DNA of 10,368 bases from an uncultured Lachnospiraceae bacterium (GCA_934317005.1 CAKREB010000029.1:1-10368); one strand, 5' to 3'; positions 1-5,327 are shown, counted from the stretch's first letter. Made by a program: numbers and translations. Notes: generated by a model not told the origin, from the sequence alone.

Positions 1-80
1 GATACATGAGTCCTATGGAGTACAGACGTAGACTTGGATTGGCTGTTTAGCCTGTCCAAGAAAATGTCCGCACCCTCCGG
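1..80 (+). mobile_element. Right end of an IS3-family (IS150-like) insertion sequence, truncated by the window edge
   Basis: Frame 3 reads YMSPMEYRRRLGLAV followed by TAG at 48-50. This matches the extreme C-terminus of IS3-family OrfB transposases, which typically end in a 'xxSPxEYRxxLGL' tail (established family knowledge). The stop is followed at once by GTCCAAGAAAATG (54-66), which resembles the terminal inverted repeat of IS150-group elements (GTCCAAC-AAAATG-like). The element therefore ends roughly at 75-85; the exact boundary and target duplication cannot be set because the left end is outside the window. It sits directly against the interrupted beta-lactamase-like gene on the other strand, so the insertion probably truncated that gene. 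Confidence 0.72.
3..50 (+). CDS. C-terminal 15 residues of IS3-family transposase OrfB (partial)
   Basis: Only the last 15 codons and the TAG stop are inside the window. The SPMEYRR...LGL tail is the conserved end of the DDE transposase of IS3-family elements, which is normally made as an OrfAB fusion by -1 frameshifting. Nothing can be said about whether the enzyme is intact, because the catalytic DDE residues lie upstream of the window. The short match is specific, but it is a recognition from memory and not a search result. Confidence 0.65.
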   Translation, partial: YMSPMEYRRRLGLAV

Positions 81-381
81 TGTGAAATTTTTTCTGTAAA
101 TTTAGATCTTCTATGATAATTGTTGCGGCTTGACAGCGGTTTCTGCTGTTAAGCCGTTGTTTATTTAATAGCAAAAATAAGCTGACAGGCTTTGATGTGG
201 AATACATTCGCAGAATGGTATTCCTTGTCATAGGCTTTTGGTTTTCAATATCTCTGTATCCGTATTGGCAGCTAATTATCTCCCTGCCGTTTTTCAAAGC
301 AAGGAAATTCACACCCGAAGCAACGCCGCTGTCAACGGCTTTTTTTATTGCATTATAAATTTTATCGTACATATTATTCAT
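81..381 (-). pseudogene. Truncated serine beta-lactamase-like hydrolase (class C / penicillin-binding-protein-like), 5' part only
   Basis: The minus-strand reading from ATG at 381 gives an N-terminus typical of the beta-lactamase/esterase serine hydrolase family. It contains a 'SGVNFLALKNG' strand, 'YGYRDIENQKPMT' and the active-site SxxK motif as S61-T-S-K64 in 'RMYSTSKPV'. Family members run to about 330-400 residues and carry a later YxN and a KTG-like motif; these are absent. After KPV the frame runs through about 17 extra residues encoded by a hairpin-bearing segment (about 120-175) and then resumes with the family-like 'AATIIIED'. Soon after it runs into the IS3-like end near position 80. 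An SD-like GGGAAG lies just upstream of the start, which is 10 bp from the stop of the preceding esterase gene, so the two formed an operon. It is very probably inactive. Confidence 0.75.
126..156. repeat. Strong inverted repeat (12-bp stem, 7-nt loop) inside the beta-lactamase remnant
   Basis: CGGCTTGACAGC (126-137) pairs with GCTGTTAAGCCG (145-156) through 11 Watson-Crick pairs and one G-T wobble, around the loop ggtttct. On the minus strand it falls in the stretch that interrupts the conserved KPV / AATIIIED segment of the hydrolase. A near-repeat, CTGTCA (minus strand), occurs on both sides of the extra segment, 52 nt apart. The extra segment is in frame and about 51 nt long. This looks like a small palindromic insertion (MITE- or REP-like) and not a terminator, since no T-run follows on either strand. 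Confidence 0.55.
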
Positions 382-391
382 CTTCCCGATA

Positions 392-1236
392 TTACAGTAT
401 TTCTTTTATCCATTTTATACAGTGCGGTACCCAGTCGGAGCAATATTTAACAGCATCTGAAATATCTTTCTTTTTGCTTACAGTTTCATCACAAAGAGAT
501 AAACCGTGATGACCCTTTGGATATATGTGCATTTCCACATCAATGCCCTTTTCGTGAAGTGCCTCTGCAATGTATAAGGAATTTTCAAGGGGTACCAGCC
601 CGTCTTCGCTTGTGTGCCAAATAAAAGCATGAGGAGCATTTTCTGTGACCTGCTTTTCAAGGGACATTTTCTCTAAAAGCTCAGGGTCGGGATCATCACC
701 CAGCAGACATTTCATACTGCCGCTGTGAGTATATTTGCCTGATGTGATAACGGGATAGCATAATATCATACCGTTGGGCTTATCCTCTCCGTGTTCGATA
801 CCGAGTGTTTCCTCGGCAATCTTTTCCTGCCAGAAAAGCCCCGCTGTACAAGCTGAGTGACCTCCTGCCGAGAAGCCCATTACAGCGATTTTTTCGGGAT
901 CAATGTGCAGCCTTTCGCTGTTTCGGCGGATATATGTAATTGCAGCCAGAATCTCAAGCATCTGCAGCGGATAATGCTGATATTCGCAGGCATAATTCAC
1001 CACCTCACCACCGCTGCTGCAATTCCGTTTCCTATCATTCTCAGAGCAACAGGCTCTGCTTCACGTTCCGAGCACCACCAATAACTGCCTCCGGGACAAA
1101 TTACAGTACAAGGGAAGGTCTGTTCGGTATCGATCTCCTTCCATACATCGGGAATATATAGTGTGACCTGTGTTTTTTCCTTCGCCCTTGGCAAATTTGG
1201 AAAATGCTCTTCAAGATAAATTTTTTCGCAGTTCAT
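392..1236 (-). pseudogene. Alpha/beta-hydrolase (acetyl-esterase/lipase-like), frameshifted by an 8-bp tandem duplication
   Basis: Two minus-strand frames, 1236-997 and 1003-392, are halves of one alpha/beta-hydrolase gene. The first carries the oxyanion-hole segment CPGGSYWWCSEREAEP. The second carries the nucleophile elbow GFSAGGH, the acid region SEDGLVP and the histidine region KGHHGLSL. At the junction TCACCACC is exactly repeated (997-1004 and 1005-1012). Removing one copy joins the frames as GIAAAVV-NYACEYQHYP and gives a 278-residue protein with catalytic Ser120, Asp209 and His240 or His241. That is the normal length and order for small BD-FAE/xylan-esterase-like enzymes (family knowledge). 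The start at 1236 has a purine-rich AGGAAAGG upstream. The downstream half could be re-initiated at 1003 but would lack the oxyanion hole, so the gene is probably inactive as sequenced. The substrate is unknown; acylated sugars are typical of the family. Confidence 0.85.
997..1012. repeat. Exact 8-bp tandem duplication that breaks the esterase frame
   Basis: TCACCACC occurs twice in immediate succession (GGTGGTGA twice on the coding strand). The first frame terminates at the TGA generated within the second copy. Deleting 8 bp restores a continuous family-like protein, so the duplication is the single lesion in this gene. Confidence 0.9.
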
Positions 1237-1254
1237 TCTTATTTTCCTTTCCTA

Positions 1255-1283
1255 TTGAAAGAAATGCTACGGCATGATAGAAT
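1255..1283 (+). promoter_or_regulatory. Sigma-A-type extended -10 promoter for the XRE-ORF6N operon
   Basis: TTGAAA (1255-1260) is followed by a 17-nt spacer and TAGAAT (1278-1283), with TG at 1275-1276 giving an extended -10. The start of transcription would be near 1290, about 55 nt before the XRE start codon. Both hexamers match consensus at 5 of 6 positions. Confidence 0.7.
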
Positions 1284-1318
1284 GACCGTATAGACGGAAA
1301 TGAAATTGATAAATACGG
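1268..1318. promoter_or_regulatory. Candidate operator cluster of TACGG/CCGTA half-sites around the XRE promoter
   Basis: TACGG occurs at 1268-1272, its complement CCGTA at 1286-1290, ACGG at 1294-1297 and TACGG again at 1314-1318. TACGG...CCGTA brackets the -10 box, and CCGT-ATAG-ACGG (1286-1297) is a perfect small palindrome at the expected transcription start. The placement suits autorepression by the adjacent XRE protein, but this is inference from position and symmetry only. Confidence 0.4.
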
Positions 1319-1344
1319 ATATATAACATAGCGGAGGAACACAC

Positions 1345-1710
1345 ATGATTATCAGTGAAAGAATTTTTTACATAATGGAGCAGAAGAACATGAGCCAGTT
1401 GGAACTGTCGAGAAGAACCGGGATTGCAACAAGTAACATCAGTGACTGGAAAAAGAAAAAGACAAATCCAAAAGCAGACTGTCTGCTATCCATATGTGAC
1501 GCATTGGACATTACACCGGAACAGCTTTTAACGGGAAAAGGAATTGATCCGGAATATAAAGATGCAGATATGGATTATGAAGTTACCAGGTCGGACATTA
1601 AGATATTGAAGCAGATTCATAGCCTTGGAGACGAACAGTATAAAAGGCTGATGGCATATATGAAGGCATTGCAGAAACTGGAGCAAATGGAAAGCATTGT
1701 GGAGGAATAA
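1345..1710 (+). CDS. XRE-family (Cro/C1-type) helix-turn-helix transcriptional regulator
   Basis: The 121-residue cytoplasmic protein carries an N-terminal HTH_3 domain (about residues 5-62). Helices MSQLELSRRTGIATSNISDWKK and the following 'TNPKADCLLSICDALDITPEQLLTG' are textbook Cro/C1-type. The C-terminal part (about 75-121) is charged and helical ('LGDEQYKRLMAYMKALQKLEQ'), a likely dimerisation region. The start ATG is set by GGAGG at 1333-1337. Its stop TAA overlaps the ATG of the ORF6N gene by one base (TAATG), so the two are translationally coupled. It is probably an autorepressor of this operon, acting through the TACGG sites upstream. The pairing with an ORF6N gene suggests prophage or genomic-island ancestry, although no other phage genes are visible. 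Confidence 0.88.
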   Translation: MIISERIFYIMEQKNMSQLELSRRTGIATSNISDWKKKKTNPKADCLLSICDALDITPEQLLTGKGIDPEYKDADMDYEVTRSDIKILKQIHSLGDEQYKRLMAYMKALQKLEQMESIVEE

Positions 1711-2386
1711 TGGAAGAAACAAAAGAATTGATTACTACAGATGCTATTCGGAGTAAGGTGTACATACTTCGTGGACAGCAAGTAATGTTGGATCAGGATT
1801 TGGCAGAAATTTATGGTTATCAAGTTAAAAATTTAAATCAACAAGTAAAACGTAATTTGACAAGATTTCCAGAAGATTTTATGTTTCAACTAACTAAAGA
1901 AGAAGTGGAATTGGTGAAATCACAATTTGTGACTTCACGGAATATAAATTATTTTGAAGGGCAAGAAGGAGGTCGTAGAAAGCTACCATTGCATACATAG
2001 AAATCTATCAACAGGCAAAGAAATCAATCTATGTTGTGGATGATTATATGAATGCAAAATCATTACAGCATCTTTCACAGAAGGCAGATGGTGTGGAAGT
2101 CATTTTGTTCACAGAGAATGGAAAAGGTGGGAGAGGATTTCTTACAGGCTCTTTGGTGATGGATTTTCATAATGAATATCCAACGATTCGGATTAAGCCG
2201 AATCCTGATTGTCACGACAGATTGATTGTACTTGATTATGGTGAAGAAACAGAGAGGGTATATCATTGTGGAGCATCCAGTAAGGATGCAGGGAAAAAGC
2301 TTTGTGCCATTAATCAGATTACAGAGACAGCAATCATTCATCCGGTAATAAACAGATTACTTTCATTGCCAGATAAACAGGTATAA
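1710..2386 (+). pseudogene. ORF6N-domain DNA-binding protein with PLD-like C-terminus, internally deleted and frameshifted
   Basis: The first 96 codons (1710-2000) encode an ORF6N domain: 'VYILRGQQVMLDQDLAEIYGYQVKNLNQQVKRN', 'RFPEDFMFQLTKEE' and 'GGRRKLP'. The frame then stops where the family normally continues with 'YAFTEQG'. Another frame begins at once with ATIAYIEIYQQAKKSIYVVDDYM and runs to TAA at 2386. It includes CHDRLIVLDYG and YHCGASSKDAGKK, which match the phospholipase-D-like tail found on many ORF6N proteins (HDR...D plus GxSxKDxGKK; family knowledge). The join near 1980-1995 therefore reflects loss of the middle of the gene plus a frame change, not a simple point frameshift. The tail half has an internal ATG at 2036 without a convincing SD. 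The N-terminal ORF6N domain may still be made; the full protein is not. Confidence 0.78.
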
Positions 2387-2486
2387 TTAGTAGCCATGCG
2401 GTATAGTGGACAGGTACCATATAAAATGTTTGTTTTGGCATATATTTTGCAAAAGAGAACATGATAATTACATAGGAGGTTTGGAC

Positions 2487-2816
2487 ATGGATAAAATAAA
2501 GAATATGGATTTTGCCACAGTTGTAACATTGAAGGAACAGGTTGCCTATCAGGAAGGGCAGGTTGTCAGCAAGACTTTAGCGCAGAACGAGCATGTAAGC
2601 ATTACACTGTTCGCTTTTGATAAAGGGGAGGAGATCAGCACACATGAATCAGGCGGAGATGCTTTTGTAACCTGCCTGGATGGTGTTGGAAAGATTACGA
2701 TTGATGGTGTGGACTATGAGCTGAAAGAGGGGCAGTCTATTGTAATGCCTGCGAAGCACCCACATGCAGTATTTGGACAGGAACAGTTTAAAATGCTTTT
2801 AGTTGTTGTATTCTAA
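2487..2816 (+). CDS. Small single-domain cupin protein
   Basis: The 109-residue protein folds as one cupin barrel (about residues 35-108). Motif 1 is 'GEEISTHESGGDAFVTCLDG', with H53 and D58 as possible metal ligands in place of the classical HxH...E. Motif 2 is 'GQSIVMPAKHPHAVFG', with P88, H91 and H93. Proteins of this kind are common in Clostridia as stand-alone metal-binding or sensor-type cupins without an assigned reaction. The start was chosen at 2487 because AGGAGGT (2474-2480) sits 6 nt upstream; an upstream in-frame ATG at 2406 has no SD and adds an unrelated peptide. It is flanked by a terminator downstream and is probably monocistronic. The substrate is unknown. Confidence 0.86.
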   Translation: MDKIKNMDFATVVTLKEQVAYQEGQVVSKTLAQNEHVSITLFAFDKGEEISTHESGGDAFVTCLDGVGKITIDGVDYELKEGQSIVMPAKHPHAVFGQEQFKMLLVVVF

Positions 2817-2843
2817 TCAGACAGAAAAATATCAGGTATCAAT

Positions 2844-2890
2844 AAAAAGGTAATCTGCGGATTGATGTTAGCGGATTGCCTTTTTATTAC
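2844..2890 (+). terminator. Intrinsic terminator of the cupin gene
   Basis: AAAAAGGTAATC (2844-2855) pairs with GATTGCCTTTTT (2874-2885), a 12-bp stem with one G-T wobble, and the 3' arm ends in the T-run. It lies 28 nt after the cupin stop. The A-run/T-run symmetry means it could also work in the reverse direction. Confidence 0.8.
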
Positions 2891-2971
2891 GTTGTAGAGC
2901 TTTTTAGGCTTTTTGCAGAGTAGTAAAGGTAAAAGCTTAGAGTGAATCGAACAGGATAATGCATACAGGTA

Positions 2972-2990
2972 GTTATCAAAACTAGATAAC
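2972..2990. promoter_or_regulatory. Perfect inverted repeat GTTATC-N7-GATAAC upstream of the flavoprotein promoter
   Basis: GTTATC at 2972-2977 and GATAAC at 2985-2990 lie 24 nt upstream of the -35 box at 3014. The hexamer GATAAC also occurs in the TetR-region palindrome, but the geometry differs, because the full ATAAC-N3-GTTAT site is not formed here. It may be a regulator site, or it may be chance. The remainder of the 2886-3060 gap shows no gene. Confidence 0.3.
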
Positions 2991-3013
2991 ATAGAAAAAG
3001 ATAAAATTATATA

Positions 3014-3042
3014 TTGACATTAATGCTACAAAGGGGTACCAT
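3014..3042 (+). promoter_or_regulatory. Promoter of the FabK/NMO-like gene
   Basis: There is a perfect -35 TTGACA (3014-3019), a 17-nt spacer and TACCAT (3037-3042; 4 of 6 at -10). The transcript would start near 3049, leaving a leader of about 140 nt that contains two strong hairpins before the start codon at 3190. Confidence 0.6.
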
Positions 3043-3091
3043 TGTCTTTGGATAAATACTTTGATTTTCAAAGCATTTACGAAGAAGGTAT

Positions 3092-3153
3092 CGTGTGAAA
3101 GGTTACAGTTTCACACGCGGGATTTGTGTCTGTGCGCACTTGGCACAAACCCG
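3092..3153 (+). other. Two adjacent strong hairpins in the 5' leader of the flavoprotein gene
   Basis: Hairpin 1 is CGTGTGAAA (3092-3100) with TTTCACACG (3109-3117), a perfect 9-bp stem with an 8-nt loop. Hairpin 2 starts on the next base: CGGG-a-TTTGTGTC (3118-3130) pairs with GGCACAAACCCG (3142-3153), 12 pairs including one wobble with a single bulged A. Its loop contains the self-complementary GTGCGCAC. No T-run follows, so it is not an ordinary terminator. It could be a leader RNA element or an interspersed palindromic (REP-like) repeat. The open frame across it is a by-product and not part of the protein. It matches no riboswitch class that I recognise. Confidence 0.6.
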
Positions 3154-3189
3154 TTATGCGCAAAAATGTGTGCAGAAATGAGGTATATC

Positions 3190-4248
3190 ATGAAAGCATT
3201 ACAAATCGGAGATAAGATTGCAAGAATACCGATCATTCAAGGTGGTATGGGAGTTGGCGTCAGCCGCTCTAAACTCGCAGGAGCAGTAGCAAGCGAAGGT
3301 GGAATTGGTGTAATTTCGACAGCACAGATCGGTTATGATGAGGAAGAGTTTGAAAGTAATCCTGCTGCAGCAAATATTAAGGCGATCAAAAAGCATATTC
3401 GTCTGGCAAAGGAGAAGGCAAAGGATGGTCTGATCGGAGCAAATATCATGGTGGCATTGCGCGACTATGCAGATCATGTAAAGGCTGCGGTGTCGGCTGG
3501 TGTAGATGTCATCATTAGTGGGGCAGGTCTTCCGGCGAAGCTTCCGGAATATGTAGAGGGGAGCGATACTAAGATTGCACCAATCGTATCTTCAAAGAAG
3601 GCAGCATATGTGATTCTTCACCGCTGGGAGAAGAAATATCATAGAACCGCTGATTTTGTAGTGATTGAAGGACCAAAAGCGGGAGGACATCTTGGATTTT
3701 CAAGAGAAGAGTTACAAAATATTGATAAGATAGATTATGATACAAATATTCGTGAGATTATCGGTACGGTAGGAGAATTTGCAAAGCGTTTTGGCAAAAA
3801 GATTCCTGTCATTGTAGCGGGAGGTATTTTTACATCGAATGATGTAAAGCATGCAGTTGCACTGGGCGCAGATGGGGTGCAGGTTGCTTCGCGCTTTGTC
3901 GCTACAGAGGAGTGTGATGCAGCGCAGGCATACAAGGATGCATATATTCATGGGTCACAGGATGAAATTGAAATTATTAAAAGTCCGGTTGGAATGCCGG
4001 GAAGAGCACTGCACAATCATTTTTTAGAGGAGGTAGAGCATGGTAAGCTTCCGGTACGCAAATGCTATGGCTGTATGCGGCAGTGCAATGTAAATGAGAT
4101 TCCGTATTGTATTACGGATGCGCTGACAAAAGCTGTCCGCGGTGATGTGGAAAATGGACTGGTCTTTTGTGGGGCGGAGGTTGGAAGGATTCATGAAATG
4201 ACCACGGTTCATCAGCTGATGGAAGAACTGGAGGAAGGCTTTGAATAG
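3190..4248 (+). CDS. FMN-dependent NAD(P)H oxidoreductase of the FabK / nitronate monooxygenase family
   Basis: The 352-residue TIM-barrel flavoprotein has 'IPIIQGGMGVGVS' (residues 13-25), 'ISGAGLPAKLPE' (109-120), 'EGPKAGGHLGF' (160-170) with the family's conserved His167, the phosphate-binding 'VIVAGGIFTSNDV' (207-219) and 'GADGVQVASRFVATEEC' (227-242). The family includes enoyl-ACP reductase II (FabK) and nitronate monooxygenase. A C-terminal cluster C292, C295, C299 and C307 ('CYGCMRQC...YC'), absent from classical FabK, places it in a Clostridial subgroup that may bind a metal or Fe-S centre. No fatty-acid synthesis genes lie beside it, so a FabK role is not supported. The start ATG at 3190 follows GAGG at 3180-3183 and begins at the conserved 'LQIGDKIARIPIIQGGM'; the frame remains open upstream to 3061 only through the leader hairpins. 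It stands as a single-gene unit. Confidence 0.85.
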   Translation: MKALQIGDKIARIPIIQGGMGVGVSRSKLAGAVASEGGIGVISTAQIGYDEEEFESNPAAANIKAIKKHIRLAKEKAKDGLIGANIMVALRDYADHVKAAVSAGVDVIISGAGLPAKLPEYVEGSDTKIAPIVSSKKAAYVILHRWEKKYHRTADFVVIEGPKAGGHLGFSREELQNIDKIDYDTNIREIIGTVGEFAKRFGKKIPVIVAGGIFTSNDVKHAVALGADGVQVASRFVATEECDAAQAYKDAYIHGSQDEIEIIKSPVGMPGRALHNHFLEEVEHGKLPVRKCYGCMRQCNVNEIPYCITDALTKAVRGDVENGLVFCGAEVGRIHEMTTVHQLMEELEEGFE

Positions 4249-4311
4249 GTTTTGCAGGAAAAAGCAGGGTGGCATCTTTTGAAAACAGGATGTTAAAAAA
4301 GAAGATACAGC

Positions 4312-4340
4312 TTGACAAAAAGAAAAGAATAGGCTAACAT
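4312..4340 (+). promoter_or_regulatory. Promoter of the tetR gene, overlapped by its operator
   Basis: There is a perfect -35 TTGACA (4312-4317), a 17-nt spacer and TAACAT as -10 (4335-4340). The -10 hexamer lies inside the left arm of the large palindrome and overlaps the first ATAAC-N3-GTTAT site. Transcription would start near 4347, giving a leader of about 110 nt before the start codon at 4457. Confidence 0.7.
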
Positions 4341-4351
4341 AACGGTGTTAT
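4339..4351. promoter_or_regulatory. Candidate TetR operator O1 (ATAAC-N3-GTTAT)
   Basis: ATAAC-ggt-GTTAT is a perfect 5+5 palindrome overlapping the -10 box and the expected start point of the tetR promoter. It is one of three copies of this motif flanking the tetR gene. Confidence 0.55.
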
Positions 4352-4354
4352 CAG

Positions 4355-4367
4355 ATAACGGCGTTAT
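4355..4367. promoter_or_regulatory. Candidate TetR operator O2 (ATAAC-N3-GTTAT)
   Basis: ATAAC-ggc-GTTAT has its centre 16 bp from O1, which is about one and a half helical turns. It lies just downstream of the expected transcription start of tetR, a classical repressor position. Confidence 0.55.
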
Positions 4368-4456
4368 GTTAGCCTTTTTATAAGTTGGAAAACAGTTCAT
4401 AAAGAGAAGGTATAGTAGTGTTTCTTTTTATGAAATAGACAAAGGGACATCGCAAA

Positions 4457-5107
4457 ATGATCAATAAAAGAATAGGGAATGAGGTTAGGCGTGTGAAAGA
4501 TGAGAAAGAAACAAGGGAACGTTTGTTAGAAAGTGCCCAAAAAGAGTTTATGGAAAAAGGGTATATGGGAGCGTCGCTTCGCAGTATCTGCAAAAATGCA
4601 GGAGTTACTACAGGGGCACTTTATTTTTTCTTTGAAGACAAAGAGGATTTATTTGGTGCTTTGGTCAGACCGGTATTGGAACAGTTGGAAAAAATCATGC
4701 AAAATCATTATCAGGCAGAAGCAAAAGCAGCCGGTGTAGGGATGGCAGAAAATCAGGACATGGACAATGATCGGGAAGCATGTGAAATGGTGATTCATTT
4801 TATGTATACACATTATGATGCATTTGTGCTGTTGCTGATGAGATCGCAGGGTTCTGCATATGCTGATTGTGTTAGTGAGATTACAGATCTGACAAGCAGG
4901 CACTATAAGAAGCTTGCTGCATTTTATGCAAAACAGGCCAAGATAGAGCCGTTAGAGGATGGAGTGATCCATTGGGTCGCACATATGCACATTGATATCT
5001 TTGTATATCTGTTAGAACATGTTAAGACAGAAAAAGAGGCAATGCGTTATATACCCGGAATTTTGCAGTATACGACCAGCGGATGGTGGAGCATGTTTGA
5101 AAAATGA
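4457..5107 (+). CDS. TetR/AcrR-family transcriptional regulator of the adjacent ABC exporter
   Basis: The 216-residue protein has an N-terminal TetR DNA-binding domain at about residues 14-60. It contains 'TRERLLESAQKEFMEKGYMGASLRSICKNAGVTTGALYFFFEDKEDLFGALV', where the GVTTGALYFFF recognition helix is diagnostic. The rest is an all-helical ligand-binding and dimerisation domain with many His, Met and aromatic residues. The start ATG at 4457 follows AAAGGGA at 4440-4446; GTG at 4492 is an alternative that would still keep the HTH. The gene lies between its own operator-bearing promoter and the ABC operon, whose upstream region carries a third copy of the same palindrome. It most likely represses itself and the exporter and is released by a transported or toxic ligand, whose identity is not evident. 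Confidence 0.9.
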   Translation: MINKRIGNEVRRVKDEKETRERLLESAQKEFMEKGYMGASLRSICKNAGVTTGALYFFFEDKEDLFGALVRPVLEQLEKIMQNHYQAEAKAAGVGMAENQDMDNDREACEMVIHFMYTHYDAFVLLLMRSQGSAYADCVSEITDLTSRHYKKLAAFYAKQAKIEPLEDGVIHWVAHMHIDIFVYLLEHVKTEKEAMRYIPGILQYTTSGWWSMFEK

Positions 5108-5165
5108 TCTTAACAGGCCGCAAAGGTCTGTTTGAGTAAATATGGCATCGAAGTGTGCAAAGAAC

Positions 5166-5178
5166 ATAACAATGTTAT
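5166..5178. promoter_or_regulatory. Candidate TetR operator O3 upstream of the ABC operon (ATAAC-N3-GTTAT)
   Basis: ATAAC-aat-GTTAT has the same 5+5 palindrome as O1 and O2. Including flanks, AACATAAC-N2-TGTTATC matches the O1 surroundings at 15 of 17 positions. It overlaps a possible extended -10 (TG at 5173-5174 followed by TATCTT at 5176-5181); no good -35 is visible. The rest of the 5108-5327 leader shows no other clear gene. Confidence 0.55.
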
Positions 5179-5312
5179 CTTGTTGAGAAAAAATATCAAT
5201 AACAGGAAATCTCATGAACTTTGCGTCATATTGTTACAGTTAAGGTAGAAATTGTGGATGGAGTAAAAAAATGAAAGTCGATATGTTGAAAACAACATTC
5301 GGACAGAAGATT

Positions 5313-5321
5313 AAAGGAGGT
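5313..5321 (+). promoter_or_regulatory. Strong Shine-Dalgarno that decides the GTG start of the ABC ATPase
   Basis: AAAGGAGGT at 5313-5321 lies 6 nt before GTG at 5328, an ideal spacing. An in-frame ATG at 5271 has only a weaker GGAG, and it adds 19 residues that have no counterpart in typical ATPases of this family. Confidence 0.7.
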
Positions 5322-5327
5322 AGCAGC

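Larger units (their letters stand above)
4331..4379. terminator. 45-nt near-perfect palindrome with T-run: terminator of the flavoprotein gene and operator platform
   Basis: AGGCTAACATAACG (4331-4344) pairs with CGTTATGTTAGCCT (4362-4375), 14 bp. Inside it, GTTATC (4347-4352) pairs with GATAAC (4354-4359) around a single A. A T-run to 4379 follows. In RNA read through from the upstream gene this folds as an intrinsic terminator about 85 nt past the stop. A transcript beginning at the internal promoter starts inside the structure and escapes it. In DNA it carries two TetR-type operator sites. The dual role is inferred from position and symmetry. Confidence 0.65.

Noticed and set aside
997..1003. 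Programmed frameshift joining the two esterase halves
   Set aside because: There is no slippery heptamer or stimulatory structure. The 8-bp exact duplication explains the break completely.
1345..2386. XRE plus ORF6N as a toxin-antitoxin or defence system
   Set aside because: No toxin domain is visible and the second gene is broken. Prophage or island remnant is the simpler reading.
2406..2486. Upstream ATG for the cupin
   Set aside because: There is no SD, and a near-perfect AGGAGGT precedes the 2487 ATG.
2972..2990. GTTATC-N7-GATAAC as a fourth TetR operator
   Set aside because: The half-sites are in the wrong relative orientation and spacing to form ATAAC-N3-GTTAT, so it is kept only as a separate weak candidate.
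3061..3189. N-terminal extension of the flavoprotein
   Set aside because: The frame is open only through the two leader hairpins and lacks an SD. The conserved protein begins at 3190, with GAGG upstream.
3190..4248. Assignment as fabK in fatty-acid biosynthesis
   Set aside because: No acc, fab or acp genes are adjacent, and the cysteine cluster is atypical. Only the family name is supported.
5271..5327. Upstream ATG for the ABC ATPase
   Set aside because: It is possible, but the much better SD and family-typical N-terminus favour GTG at 5328.
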